A stretch of DNA of 64,000 nucleotides from contig CAJTPO010000012.1 of the NCBI GenBank assembly GCA_910578115.1, positions 43,317 to 107,316 of the forward strand, given 5' to 3'. The stretch comes from an uncultured Lachnospiraceae bacterium (lineage in GTDB: Bacteria; Bacillota; Clostridia; Lachnospirales; Lachnospiraceae). The position numbers were made by a program, and so were the translations under genes. Under the pieces are notes generated by a model. It did no database searches, was not told the DNA's origin, and saw only the letters and a list, made by a program, of their open reading frames with translations. Shown here piece after piece: positions 25,562 through 34,974 of this stretch (positions within the stretch are counted from its first letter, which is position 1; each line of letters begins with the position of its first letter).

Positions 25562-27598
25562 TCAAAAATGCAGCTCTACCACACTGTTCTCTTCCAGGAT
25601 CTTCACCCCATACAAGCCGCCTGCCATCGTCTCAAACTCACATTCTTTCCCGTTGACAAGAACCTGCCTTATCTGCTTTCCTGCCACGAAACCGAAGGTT
25701 CCAGACTCTGTTACAAGAACCCCTGTCGTGTCTTCTCTCTCCCACAGCCTGTCCATGCATCCGGGACCGATATATTTCTCCAGAATACCGATAAACTGCA
25801 CTGCCCTATCCGGCAGGAGCAGATACAATTCCGCTTCCCCGGGTTCCAGACTGACCACGGTTTCACAGCCTTCCCCCAAACGGGTGATCCTCTGTTCGTT
25901 CCAGTGATAGACCAGCCATTTGTCTCCCGACAGCCCGGGAATATCCCTGACGCTCAGGGCGCCCTCGCAGATAGCTTCCTCTTTGTGGACCGAGAAAGCC
26001 GCCACCACATAGTGCACTCCGAAACGGTTCCAGATCTTTAACGGCTTCCTGCTTGTGAGAGGATCTGTCACCAGACAATCCACCGTGGGCATTCCCACGC
26101 CGTCGCAGCGGATCACACTGCCGTCTTTCCTGATCAGCGGCCATACCCAGGCCGGATCCGTCTCTCCCACCTTATCGCTGATATATACGGGACCGCCGCT
26201 GACTGCCCGCAGCATGGAATTGCAGCGGTTTTCCCTGTGGTCCGTATAGAACATATCCCAGTCGCCCCAGTAAAACTGCCCCTGCAGCAGACTGTTATAG
26301 CCATTCTGGATCACATGTTCCCGAAAACCGTTCTTTTCATTGGGCACGAAGTCATCACTGCTTCTGGAGACGGAGCTGGAAGGCCGGTTCCACATGTCTT
26401 CGCTGGCCATCCCCATACAGTTGATGATATGGTTCCCGAAATGAAGGGCTACAGAAGCGTTCAGACCCTTCTGAATCTCCCGGCTGGCCTCCCCGTAAGT
26501 CTTCATGCCGCCGTAAGCCAGGGAGATGGCGCTCTGGCCGTCCACCTTCACGAAATCAATCCCGCAGTGATTCCGTAAATAATCATGCCACCGGTCAAAA
26601 AACAGAAATGCACGCTCCGCCGACGGCGCCGGCAGAAGTCTTCCGTCCGGAAGCTGTGTCAATCCCGACTGTAAGGCGGCATGGGCAGGCGTGCCCTCCC
26701 GGACCCCGTTCCAGTATCCCATAACCGCATGCCAGACCCCGACTTTCCCGACACCGTATCTCTCCTTCAGCTCCCGGACACAGCCGCGAAGCCCTTCCGG
26801 GAACTGACTCTTCCCTGCATCCAGATCCGTCAGAACCTGCTCTTCATAATCTGCCGAAAGCCAGCCATCGTCGATCAGCGCCCACTTTACCGGCACTTCC
26901 TTCTCCCGGAATTCCTGCATCTTATCCAGGATTCCCTGATGGGATACCTGATGATAAAAGGCGTCCCAGCTGCACCAGCCAAAATACGCAAGCATCTCCG
27001 GATAACTTCTGTTCTTTCGGAGCATGGACTCCCTGCCCTGATACCGTAAAGCTTCCTCCACGGCCCTTTCACAACAGCGATAGGGATCCTTCCCTGCGGC
27101 GATCACAAGACTGCTGTCCGAAAGGTGTTTCCTGTTCCCCGCTCCCGGAGCCATCCGGATCAGGAGACCGGCCCCGCCCTTCCCGCTCATATCCGTCCTG
27201 CAAACCTCCCCGCAGACCGAAAGCAGCACGAAGAAAACATCCTCCTTCTTGAAAAGTAAAAGCTGGGTTCTGTCCGGCGTTTCGGACAGCCGCTTCAGAA
27301 AGGCAGGCCTGATCCACCAGTCCTTATGCTGGTAGATGGCCATCGCCCCTTCAAAGTCCGGAACCCTGACCTCATAAGTCATTCCCTCCTTTGCGTCATA
27401 GTACTTTTGCGGACCGAAACAGGGATTCTGCACATCGATCCGTCCCTCCGGACAGATCAACGCCGTATCTTCCTTACAATGCACGGTAAATTCTTCCGCT
27501 TTCCCCTCTTCCGTACAAGGAGAAAGCAGAAAAACCATTCCGCTGTCCCATACAATTTCTATATCTTCGCACTGAATCGTTGTTCTGCTTTGAAACAT
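25562..27598 (-). CDS. GH36-type alpha-galactosidase (Sip1/raffinose-synthase-related)
   Basis: 678 residues of the plant-Sip1-like branch of GH36. FGWCSWDAFY and LIDDGW are family marks. The nucleophile is Asp353 in DFVKVDGQ, and the acid/base lies in SRSSDDF (about 415). There is no signal peptide. It should cleave terminal alpha-galactosyl groups inside the cell. Its gene lies between the ROK repressor and the GH13_18 phosphorylase, with short spacings, so they are one transcriptional unit. Confidence 0.85.
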   Translation of the reverse strand: MFQSRTTIQCEDIEIVWDSGMVFLLSPCTEEGKAEEFTVHCKEDTALICPEGRIDVQNPCFGPQKYYDAKEGMTYEVRVPDFEGAMAIYQHKDWWIRPAFLKRLSETPDRTQLLLFKKEDVFFVLLSVCGEVCRTDMSGKGGAGLLIRMAPGAGNRKHLSDSSLVIAAGKDPYRCCERAVEEALRYQGRESMLRKNRSYPEMLAYFGWCSWDAFYHQVSHQGILDKMQEFREKEVPVKWALIDDGWLSADYEEQVLTDLDAGKSQFPEGLRGCVRELKERYGVGKVGVWHAVMGYWNGVREGTPAHAALQSGLTQLPDGRLLPAPSAERAFLFFDRWHDYLRNHCGIDFVKVDGQSAISLAYGGMKTYGEASREIQKGLNASVALHFGNHIINCMGMASEDMWNRPSSSVSRSSDDFVPNEKNGFREHVIQNGYNSLLQGQFYWGDWDMFYTDHRENRCNSMLRAVSGGPVYISDKVGETDPAWVWPLIRKDGSVIRCDGVGMPTVDCLVTDPLTSRKPLKIWNRFGVHYVVAAFSVHKEEAICEGALSVRDIPGLSGDKWLVYHWNEQRITRLGEGCETVVSLEPGEAELYLLLPDRAVQFIGILEKYIGPGCMDRLWEREDTTGVLVTESGTFGFVAGKQIRQVLVNGKECEFETMAGGLYGVKILEENSVVELHF

Positions 27599-27614
27599 AA
27601 TTATCTCCTGTCAT

Positions 27615-28832
27615 TTAATTTTTCATAAAAACTTCATTTACCAGCTTATTGAAAAAGTTGTCCGCAACAACTTCCCCGGCTCCGATCACACCTGCGCTTT
27701 CTTTCAGGGAGGAGACCAGCATCCTGTTCTCCCTTGCCCCCTTCACTTTTCTTTGGTCCGCTACATCCTTTACGATATCAAAATACCTGGGATACCTCTG
27801 GATCAATATTCCTCCCAGGATCACAATCTCCGGATCCAGAATATTGATCAGATTACTGATGGCGACTCCCAGATAGAACGCTGACTGATTCAGAATGGAT
27901 ATGGTGAGCATATCTTTCTTTTCCGCCATTTCAAACACATCCTCGATCACCAGGTCTTCCCGTTTCTCATACAGAGGATGCTTCTCTTCCCTGTCCAGTC
28001 GTCTTCTCAGTTCCTTAATTACCGCAATTCCCGAGCTTACCGCCTCCAGGCAGCCCCGGTTGCCGCAATTGCACAGGGCTCCGTTGATATCCACCGTAAT
28101 ATGGCCAAATTCGCCTGCAATGCCATTCGCGCCGATATTCAGTTTGCCGTCGATTATGAGTCCGCTGCCGATTCCCATATCAACATCCGTATAGACCAGT
28201 GTGCTGCAGTCCCGGGCTTCCCCGCACCAGTATTCCCCGAAAGCGATCACATTGGTATCCTTATTCACAAAGACCGGAATTCCCGTATTCTTCTCCAGAA
28301 TTTCCCGCAGGGGGAGATAGTTTAAAATCGGCATGTTGGGCGGTGTCAATATGACCCCCTCTGCATAATCTACAGGCCCGGGAACACCCACCCCGATCCC
28401 AAGGATCTTACTATGCTCTACGCCCGATCGTTTGATCACCCATTCCACAGACCGGCTTAACATTTCCACGAATTCATTCTGCCCGGAAAATCCTCTGTCC
28501 ATGGAAAGCTTCTCCATCGCGATCACCTGCCCCCGCAGATTCATGACCGCTACTCTGGTAACGAACTTGTTGATATGTATGCCGATACTGTAGCGGTAAT
28601 TTTCATTGATGGCGTAGGAGAGCGCTCTCCTTCCGCCTGTTGACTCCAGCTGACCGCCTTTGATCAGATTCAGCTTCTCCAGTTCTTCCAGAATCTTCTT
28701 GATCGCCATAAAGGTCAGTCCCGTTGCGGAGGCAAGTCCCGCTTTCGTGGCCGTCCCATTTTTTCTGATATAGTTAAGCACCGATCTTCTGTTGTAATTC
28801 TTAAGTTGTACCTGATTGTTCTGTTCCGCCAT
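27615..28832 (-). CDS. ROK-family transcriptional repressor (NagC/XylR type)
   Basis: 405 residues. The N-terminal helix-turn-helix is at about 12-65 (RRSVLNYIRKNGTATKAGLA). The ROK sugar-sensing domain follows (GIGVGVPGPVD, DVDMGIGSGL) with the intact zinc motif CNCGNRGCLE. ROK repressors let go of DNA when a sugar binds. It lies in the middle of the catabolic locus, preceded by its own TATAAT box, and probably controls the locus. Confidence 0.9.
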   Translation of the reverse strand: MAEQNNQVQLKNYNRRSVLNYIRKNGTATKAGLASATGLTFMAIKKILEELEKLNLIKGGQLESTGGRRALSYAINENYRYSIGIHINKFVTRVAVMNLRGQVIAMEKLSMDRGFSGQNEFVEMLSRSVEWVIKRSGVEHSKILGIGVGVPGPVDYAEGVILTPPNMPILNYLPLREILEKNTGIPVFVNKDTNVIAFGEYWCGEARDCSTLVYTDVDMGIGSGLIIDGKLNIGANGIAGEFGHITVDINGALCNCGNRGCLEAVSSGIAVIKELRRRLDREEKHPLYEKREDLVIEDVFEMAEKKDMLTISILNQSAFYLGVAISNLINILDPEIVILGGILIQRYPRYFDIVKDVADQRKVKGARENRMLVSSLKESAGVIGAGEVVADNFFNKLVNEVFMKN

Positions 28833-28843
28833 AATTTTCTCTT

Positions 28844-28921
28844 GTCCTTTTTATCCTTCTGAAAATATATAAGTATTTTGCCTTATTATACTTCATATTC
28901 TGCGAAAAAAGGACAAAAAAT
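28844..28921 (-). promoter_or_regulatory. Promoter and inverted half-sites upstream of the ROK repressor
   Basis: A minus-strand TATAAT (28885-28890) is flanked symmetrically by TTGTCCTTTTT (28844-28854) and its complement AAAAAGGACAA (28911-28921). No good -35 is seen at 17 bases. The half-sites, about 67 bases apart, could be bound by the ROK repressor in a looped form; this is inference. Confidence 0.4.
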
Positions 28922-28951
28922 GAAAATTTGGCCTTCGTCAGCATGACTCCA

Positions 28952-29173
28952 CTGTTACAATTCACGGCCCAATGTCATTAGGTTAGCTGGATGCGCCTGT
29001 CATTTTATAGTTCTCCTTCAGACGCGCTTTCGCTCGATTCCAAACGCAACGGTACTAAATTCGTGAAAAACCTCATTAAGTACCGGCGTTTTACAACGGT
29101 CCTCAGGAGAAACATAAAATAGCAGACGCTGAATACTGGCTTAACTAACTGACATCGACCGTGAATCGTAACA
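28952..29173. mobile_element. 222-bp MITE-like element with terminal inverted repeats and 5-bp target duplication
   Basis: The ends are imperfect inverted repeats of about 35 bases (left TGTTACAATTCACGG, right complement TGTTACGATTCACGG; both continue with ATGTCA and TTAG). The element is bounded by CTCCA on both sides (28947-28951 and 29174-29178), a 5-bp target duplication. No transposase frame fits inside. The interior can fold: CGGTACT and AGTACCG flank about 20 bases. It inserted into the 3' end of the GH3 gene, whose present stop codon lies inside the right-hand repeat. Confidence 0.8.
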
Positions 29174-31294
29174 CTCCATTTCCACTTCGATGCTGGCAAT
29201 TTCCTGTCCGCTCAGTTTCCGGCTGTATGCGTCCGGCTGACATCCTCCCGCAAACAGGGTGAATCGGCCCGGCTCATACACGGTTTCCCCTTTTTCGTCG
29301 ATCACGGCAAAACAGCTCCCCTCCACGGTAACGGAAATCTCCTGTTCCTCTCCCGGCTTTAAGGTGATCCGCTTCATGCCGCAGAGCTTATGCACCGGCA
29401 CCCGCACGGAGGCTTCCTCGTCCCGCACATAGATCTGGACTACCTCATCGCCTTCCATGGCTCCCGTGTTCTTCACCCTGAGGCTTACCGTCACCGCTTC
29501 TCCCGGCCCAAACTTCAGCCTGTCCGCCTTCATTTCCGTAAAGGCAAAGGATGTGTAGCCAAGTCCATAACCGAAAGGATAAAGGGGCTCCCCGCGGAAA
29601 AATTTATAGGTCCTGTTTTCCATGCTGTAATCTTCAAAATCCGGAAGCTCATTGGTATTCTTATAGAAAGTCACCGGAAGCCTGCCCGAGGGGGAATATT
29701 CCCCGAAGAGCAGATCGCTGACCGCCCTGCCACCCATGGCTCCCGGATACCATGCCTGAATAATGGCATCCGCCTGACAGCCTTCCTCAAAGTCAATGGC
29801 ACTGCCCGTCATATTCACCAGAACAACAGGCGTTTTTCTGGCACAGACGGTTTTGATCAGATCTCTCTGACTCTGCGGGAGCAGCAGATCCTTCTTGTCG
29901 CCGGTAAATCCTTCCCTGCCGGTAATCTCTTCCCCTTCTATCGTCTCGTCCATGCCTACCACCAGGATCACCACGTCGGCAAGATCCGTCAGCGCCTTTA
30001 CTTCCGCCAGACAGTCCCCGGAATACCCCGGATCCTCCAGCTTGTGCTCATACAGATGACAGCCCTTGGAATAATTTACTCTGACGTCCGGCAGCGCTTC
30101 CCGGATGCCCTTAAGCACCGTATGATATTCGTTGGCCGTCCCATGATAATTGCCGTTTAAGGGTGTCACCGAATCTGCATTGGGACCGATCACCGCCACA
30201 TTGTGCAGTTTCTCTTTCTTCAGGGGCAGAATACCGTTATTCTTCAGCAGTACCAGCGATTTTCTCGCCGCCTCCAGATTCAACGCCCGGTGGGCTTCAC
30301 AGTCGATCACCGTATAATCCATGTCGTCAAAGGGCGTTTTTTCGTCGAACATGCCCAGTTTCATTCTGGTCGTCATCAGCCTGACGCAGGAGCTGCGGAT
30401 TTCTTCCTCCGTAATCTTATCTTCCTGCAGCGCCTTCAGGATATGGGCGTAGGTATTACCGCAGTTCAGATCGCAGCCGTTCTTCAAGGCCAGCGCCACA
30501 GACTCCACAGGTGTAGCCGTAACGCAGTGATGCAGATGGAAATCGGCGATAGCCCAGCAGTCAGAGGTAAAGTAGCCGTCAAATCCCCACGCTTCCCGCA
30601 GCAGATCCACCATCAGCGTTTTGCTGCCGCAGCAGGGTTCCCCGTTGGTACGGTTGTATGCACCCATGACCCCTTCCACTCCCGCATCCACCAGTTCCCT
30701 GAAAGCCGGCAGATAAGTTTCCGCCATATCCTGCATGGTCGCTTTCGCGTCAAACTCATGCCGCAGCCCCTCCGGCCCGCTGTGAACCGCGAAGTGCTTG
30801 GCGCAGGCGGCCGTTTTCAGATACCGCTCATCCGTTCCCTGCAGCCCCCGCACATAAGCCGCACCCAGCTTTCCCGTAAGGTAAGGATCTTCACCGTAGG
30901 TCTCCTGCCCCCTGCCCCATCTGGGATCGCGAAAGATATTCACATTGGGACTCCAGAAGGTGATTCCTTTATAAATGCCGTAATCTTCATATTTCTGAAA
31001 GGTATTGTATTTGGCCCTTCCCTCCGTGCTGACCACATCCGCGATCCGTTCCAAAAGCGCCGCGTCAAACGTAGATGCCATACCGATGGCCTGCGGAAAT
31101 ACGGTAGCCATACCGGAACGTGCTGCCCCGTGCAGGGCTTCGTTCCACCAGTTGAAGCTCTGCACGCCCAACCGCTCGATCTTCGCCGCCTCAAAGAGCA
31201 TCTGGGAGGCGCATTCCTCCACAGTCATCCGATCCACCAGATCCTTTGCCCGCTCTTTAAAGGACAAAGTCTCGTCCTGATATTTCTGCTTCAT
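29141..31294 (-). CDS. GH3 beta-glycosidase (beta-xylosidase/beta-glucosidase type)
   Basis: 717 residues. The (beta/alpha)8 domain carries FNWWNEALHG, CAKHFAVHSGPE and the nucleophile Asp245 in FTSDCWAI. The C-terminal sandwich (KSLVLLKNNGILPL) and a fibronectin-like domain complete a full-length GH3. FNWWNEALHG and the KHFAVHSGPE pattern favour the xylosidase-type clade, but substrate is uncertain. It has no signal peptide. The last ten codons (CYDSRSMSVS) come from the inserted element. Removing the element and one target copy would give an end of EVEMESC. Confidence 0.9.
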   Translation of the reverse strand: MKQKYQDETLSFKERAKDLVDRMTVEECASQMLFEAAKIERLGVQSFNWWNEALHGAARSGMATVFPQAIGMASTFDAALLERIADVVSTEGRAKYNTFQKYEDYGIYKGITFWSPNVNIFRDPRWGRGQETYGEDPYLTGKLGAAYVRGLQGTDERYLKTAACAKHFAVHSGPEGLRHEFDAKATMQDMAETYLPAFRELVDAGVEGVMGAYNRTNGEPCCGSKTLMVDLLREAWGFDGYFTSDCWAIADFHLHHCVTATPVESVALALKNGCDLNCGNTYAHILKALQEDKITEEEIRSSCVRLMTTRMKLGMFDEKTPFDDMDYTVIDCEAHRALNLEAARKSLVLLKNNGILPLKKEKLHNVAVIGPNADSVTPLNGNYHGTANEYHTVLKGIREALPDVRVNYSKGCHLYEHKLEDPGYSGDCLAEVKALTDLADVVILVVGMDETIEGEEITGREGFTGDKKDLLLPQSQRDLIKTVCARKTPVVLVNMTGSAIDFEEGCQADAIIQAWYPGAMGGRAVSDLLFGEYSPSGRLPVTFYKNTNELPDFEDYSMENRTYKFFRGEPLYPFGYGLGYTSFAFTEMKADRLKFGPGEAVTVSLRVKNTGAMEGDEVVQIYVRDEEASVRVPVHKLCGMKRITLKPGEEQEISVTVEGSCFAVIDEKGETVYEPGRFTLFAGGCQPDAYSRKLSGQEIASIEVEMECYDSRSMSVS

Positions 31295-31381
31295 TCTATA
31301 GTTTCCTCCATTCCGAAACTTCCTGTTCTTATCTCCTTATTCCTGTCATTTCAACTTCCGGCCATCCGCCCTTCTTTCCCC

Positions 31382-31975
31382 TCAGAATTCCCGGATTCTT
31401 CCCAGCAGTTTCGCACAGCAGATCGTCCGGGCAGCATTCTCCACCGCATCCATCTTGTTAAAAGCCGTCGTCAGATCCTTCCCGCAGGTGATAATGCCAT
31501 GATTCTGGAGGAAGATCACATCGCTGTCTGCCGCCGCCGTCCTTACCTTGTCCGCCAGCTCTCCGGAACCGGCCGGGGCATAGCCCGCCAGATTGATTCT
31601 GCCGATCACCGTCGGCACCTCGATAAGACAGTTGTCCGGAAGCGTCTGCCCACATACTGCAAAGGCGGTAGCCGCCGCCGGATGGCTGTGCACCACTGCT
31701 CCGATCTCAGGCCTGACAGTATAGATCCCGGCATGCAATTCTGCTTCCCGGGAAGATTTTCCCATTCCCCAGATAACGGTTCCATCCAGCTTCTGGCAGA
31801 TCAAAAGCTCCGGCCTCAGTTCCCTCTTGTTCACGCCCGACGGCGTGATCAGCATGGCATCTTCCGATACTCTGACACTGATATTGCCGTCCGTACCACT
31901 GACCAGCCCCCTCTCATACAACAAGACCCCAATCTCACAAAGCTGTACCCGCAGTTCTCCGTATTCCTGCATCAT
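31382..31975 (-). CDS. Class II aldolase/adducin family protein (FucA/OtnC-like)
   Basis: 197 residues with the zinc-binding histidines of the fuculose-phosphate aldolase fold (VVHSHPAA and FLQNHGII) and the SGTDGNISVR start. Family members split sugar phosphates into dihydroxyacetone phosphate and an aldehyde. The OtnC/YgbL branch decarboxylates 3-oxo-tetronate 4-phosphates made by DUF1537 kinases, one of which is encoded two genes upstream. ATG 31975 has AAAGGAGG at good spacing. Confidence 0.85.
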   Translation of the reverse strand: MMQEYGELRVQLCEIGVLLYERGLVSGTDGNISVRVSEDAMLITPSGVNKRELRPELLICQKLDGTVIWGMGKSSREAELHAGIYTVRPEIGAVVHSHPAAATAFAVCGQTLPDNCLIEVPTVIGRINLAGYAPAGSGELADKVRTAAADSDVIFLQNHGIITCGKDLTTAFNKMDAVENAARTICCAKLLGRIREF

Positions 31976-31995
31976 AAGCACATCCTCCTTTTCCA

Positions 31996-32607
31996 TCAGG
32001 CATCCGGGAAGAAATGTTCTTCCAACATGGCGCATAACGTATGATAGACCGGAAGATGATACTCCTGAATATCCGCCGTCACCTGAGCCGGAACGATCAT
32101 GCAGACATCACTCAGCTCCTTTAGTTTACCGCCGTTTCTTCCCGTCATGGTGATGACCTTCATCCCCTTCGCCGCCGCCACTTTTGCCGCCAGGACCACA
32201 TTCGCGGAATTCCCCGAAGTGCTGAGTCCCAGAAATACATCGCCGCCCTGGCCATAACCGTAAACCTGTTGGGCGAACACCATCGCCGGATCCACATCAT
32301 TCAAAAATGCGGTGGAAAGGGCGCCATGCTGCGTCAGCGCGATTGCCGGAAGCGCTCCCTGAAGCTTTTCGCCCTGTTCGCCAAACCGCTTTCTTTCCTC
32401 CGTCGGCAGCATCCGCTGTTTATAAAAGCCCTTCATCAGTTCCCCCACGATATGGTCGGAATCCGCCGCACTGCCGCCGTTTCCACAGACTAACAGCTTG
32501 CCGCCTTTCTCATAACATTCTTCCAGTAATCTGTACGCCTGCTCTATCGCACCCCGCATCTGCGCAAGCGCCGGGTAACGCTCTATCAAATGTGTTAAAT
32601 GATCCAT
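31996..32607 (-). CDS. SIS-domain sugar-phosphate isomerase (GmhA-like)
   Basis: 203 residues. CGNGGSAADSDHIVGEL and LSTSGNSANV are the phosphosugar-binding loops of the phosphoheptose isomerase (GmhA/DiaA) branch of SIS proteins. It probably interconverts an aldose and a ketose phosphate. GGAGGAAAG precedes ATG 32607. In this catabolic setting, between an acid-sugar kinase and an aldolase, it is unlikely to serve heptose synthesis; no other heptose genes are present. Confidence 0.83.
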   Translation of the reverse strand: MDHLTHLIERYPALAQMRGAIEQAYRLLEECYEKGGKLLVCGNGGSAADSDHIVGELMKGFYKQRMLPTEERKRFGEQGEKLQGALPAIALTQHGALSTAFLNDVDPAMVFAQQVYGYGQGGDVFLGLSTSGNSANVVLAAKVAAAKGMKVITMTGRNGGKLKELSDVCMIVPAQVTADIQEYHLPVYHTLCAMLEEHFFPDA

Positions 32608-32626
32608 TCTTTCCTCCATGCACGAT

Positions 32627-33934
32627 TTATTCAACCTGCTCTTCTCCCACCTGTCTTCGCACTGCCTGCACCGCCTTTTCCAGGAAGGCTTCGCTGCCAA
32701 AACTTCCCGATTTCAGCACGAGATCGATGTCTCCCAGCGCCGACCTTCCCCGCATCAGGGGAATTCCCGCTTCGATCTCTCTGATCATATCCATGCGGTA
32801 GATCTTAAGCGCCTCCGTTACCGCCGCAGAAGTATCGCCGCCCGCCACCACCAGCTTTCTGCAGCCGCTTTCTTCCATCACGCTGCGGGCGATCCGGCAC
32901 ATGACGCCGGAGATCCGTTTCCCCACTGCCTCATCGGAAAGTCCGTGTGCGGCGCCCCGCCTTTTGGTCTCCTCCACGGCTTCCGGTGCATTGGCAGTAT
33001 GCAGAAGACAGATCCCCTTTTCCTGCATCTTCCGCAGCGCCGCCTTTGTCCATGCCTGTATCGTTTTCTCGAGTCCTTCTTCCGCACAGATCTCCTGCGT
33101 AGGAAATTCCAGCACCGGACAGCCCTTCTCCTTCATGTACCGGATCTGGGCGATACTCTGCTTTGTCAGAGAACCCGCCAGAAGCAGCGTCTGCTCTCTC
33201 CTGCCGCTCTGCCGGCGTGCGATTGCCCATGGCAGTTCTTCTCCGATGGCGGAACTGCCGCAGATATTCTTCTCTTCCGCCACCGCCAGCGCCGACAGCC
33301 TTAGATCCGCCTGATCCCTGATATCGAAGATCACATAGGAGCACTGTTTCTTTAACCGCTCCTTCTTCTCCATTACATGGACCAGCCCCTGATCCAGATC
33401 CCGCCAGGTGATATGTCCTGCCGGACGTGCTGACTGTCTATGGAGAATCTCCTCCAGGGAAGATGTCGTCATCTTGTGGATGGGATCGTTGCGAAACTGG
33501 GACTCCTCCAGTTTCCTGCCATATACATAATGGATCCCATCCACCGTGGTCCTGCCGTTTTCCGGGAATCCCAGAATCACCATGGAACAGGAGACACCCA
33601 ATACATCCTGCATCTCGTCAAATTCTGCGCCGATATTGCCCCGGAAGACGGAACAGGTCTTATTGTGATACATATCGCAGGGCAGCGTCATCAAAAGTTC
33701 CGTGGCCTTCCTCACCTTCTTCCTTGCATCCTCCGGTCTGTCCAGACGGCTGTCCGTATCGATGATGATCACCTCCAGCCCCTCTGCTTCCTCCCGCAGG
33801 TCACAGTCACATGCTCTCAAAAGCCCCAGCGGAAACACCGCCGCACGGTAACCGCCCTTTTGAAACATAATGCCGATATCGTTTGCCCCGGTCACATCAT
33901 CCGCGACCACACCGATTCTCTTTTTCCTTTTCAT
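32627..33934 (-). CDS. Four-carbon acid sugar kinase family protein (DUF1537)
   Basis: 435 residues. The N-terminal domain (VVADDVTGANDIGIMF, the sugar-acid-binding aspartates) and the C-terminal nucleotide-binding domain (VVAGGDTSAAV, LKSGSFGSEAFL) are both complete. Characterised members phosphorylate 3-oxo-tetronates, threonate or erythronate at C4, feeding an OtnC-type aldolase. The aldolase-like gene lies two genes downstream. The usual tetronate dehydrogenase is not in the locus; the FAD oxidoreductase could take its place. GAGGAG precedes the ATG. Confidence 0.86.
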   Translation of the reverse strand: MKRKKRIGVVADDVTGANDIGIMFQKGGYRAAVFPLGLLRACDCDLREEAEGLEVIIIDTDSRLDRPEDARKKVRKATELLMTLPCDMYHNKTCSVFRGNIGAEFDEMQDVLGVSCSMVILGFPENGRTTVDGIHYVYGRKLEESQFRNDPIHKMTTSSLEEILHRQSARPAGHITWRDLDQGLVHVMEKKERLKKQCSYVIFDIRDQADLRLSALAVAEEKNICGSSAIGEELPWAIARRQSGRREQTLLLAGSLTKQSIAQIRYMKEKGCPVLEFPTQEICAEEGLEKTIQAWTKAALRKMQEKGICLLHTANAPEAVEETKRRGAAHGLSDEAVGKRISGVMCRIARSVMEESGCRKLVVAGGDTSAAVTEALKIYRMDMIREIEAGIPLMRGRSALGDIDLVLKSGSFGSEAFLEKAVQAVRRQVGEEQVE

Positions 33935-33997
33935 ACGCTCCTCTTCTTCGCCGGTTCTTTCCTGAACGGACGCTTTCCGGCGGACGCCTTTTCTCTG

Positions 33998-34882
33998 TTA
34001 TCCCTGCAGACCCTTTCCGGCGCTGCGTACAAAGCAGGTGATCTTCTCCTCTACCACTTTCCGCACTTCCTCTGCCGCCGCCGCAAGCGCGCTATGATCC
34101 ATCCGCCAGATCTCGGCGTTGGTCTTTCGCTGACAGCCAAGCGATCCTAAGAATGCCTGCTCCAGATCCGTGGCGATATTGATCTTGCTGACACCGCCTC
34201 CGGGAACCGTAATGGCCTTCCACACCGTTTCCGCCGGCAGCCCGGAGCCGCCATGCAGCACCAGCGGAATCGCTGTCCTGCTGCGGATATCCTGCAGACG
34301 ATTCAGATCGATCTGCGGATTCTTCACGGGATAGACGCCATGGGCTGTTCCGATGGAAACCGCCAGCGTATCCACACCGGTCCGTCTTACAAATTCCTCC
34401 GCCTCTGCGGGATCGGTGTAAAGGCTCTCGTCATTGTCCGTCTCCACTTTATCGGCAGAGCCGATCTTCCCCAGCTCCGCTTCCACCGCCACACCCTTTG
34501 CATGGGCATAGTCCGCCACCTCTTTGGTGATACGGATATTTTCCTCAAATTCCTTCTGGGAAGCGTCGATCATTACCGAGGTAAATCCTGCGTCAATGGC
34601 ATCCCGGATTATGGACAGCTCCTTTGTATGGTCCAGATGCAGTACCGCTTCCACCTGATAACGGTCCGCCACCTGATAAAAGCGGTCCGCAAACTCTTTG
34701 GCACTAACCTGAAACCAGTTAAATTCATTGGCGGAAATCTGCACGATCACCGGTGAGCCGGTATTCTCGGCTGCCTGCAGCACCGCATCGATCAGATAGG
34801 TATTCCTGGCGGAAAAGGAGCCCACGCCATAGCCCCCCTGCTCCGCTCTCTTCAACATTTCTGTAATTGGTATGATTTTCAT
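33998..34882 (-). CDS. Class II (zinc) ketose-bisphosphate aldolase, GatY/KbaY/Fba-like
   Basis: 294 residues. LHLDHT (His82, Asp84, His85), GTAHGVYP and LHGGSGLP mark the zinc site and phosphate loop of class II aldolases. It would cleave a ketose phosphate to dihydroxyacetone phosphate and an aldehyde. Housekeeping Fba is unlikely, given the position inside a sugar locus. The ATG at 34882 is preceded by a structured leader (34891-34960) that also occurs in front of glnA. Confidence 0.87.
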   Translation of the reverse strand: MKIIPITEMLKRAEQGGYGVGSFSARNTYLIDAVLQAAENTGSPVIVQISANEFNWFQVSAKEFADRFYQVADRYQVEAVLHLDHTKELSIIRDAIDAGFTSVMIDASQKEFEENIRITKEVADYAHAKGVAVEAELGKIGSADKVETDNDESLYTDPAEAEEFVRRTGVDTLAVSIGTAHGVYPVKNPQIDLNRLQDIRSRTAIPLVLHGGSGLPAETVWKAITVPGGGVSKINIATDLEQAFLGSLGCQRKTNAEIWRMDHSALAAAAEEVRKVVEEKITCFVRSAGKGLQG

Positions 34883-34890
34883 GATTTTCT

Positions 34891-34960
34891 CCATTTCTGC
34901 GCTGCTTTGTCTCAACTATGTTGAGACAAAGCATTAATCGAGTTTGTGGCAGGCAGCGCA
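34891..34960 (-). repeat. Structured leader element, copy 1 (before the aldolase gene)
   Basis: On the minus strand an outer stem TGCGCTGC (34953-34960) / GCAGCGCA (34898-34905) encloses CCACAAACTCGATTAATGC and a perfect 11-bp hairpin (TTTGTCTCAAC / GTTGAGACAAA, 34906-34930). The element ends at the ribosome site AAATGGAG. A near-identical copy lies at 55678-55752 in front of glnA, with a paired C-G to T-A change in the outer stem. It may be a mobile repeat or a regulatory leader. Confidence 0.7.
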
Positions 34961-34974
34961 CACTGCTCCTGTAT

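Noticed and set aside
29005..29199. Minus-strand frame of 64 codons ending SESASEGEL
   Set aside because: It lies almost wholly within the MITE-like element, crosses its right inverted repeat, and has no ribosome site; it is a by-product of the element.
31996..32607. SIS protein as a heptose-biosynthesis GmhA
   Set aside because: No GmhB/HldE or other ADP-heptose genes are near; the gene is embedded in a catabolic operon.
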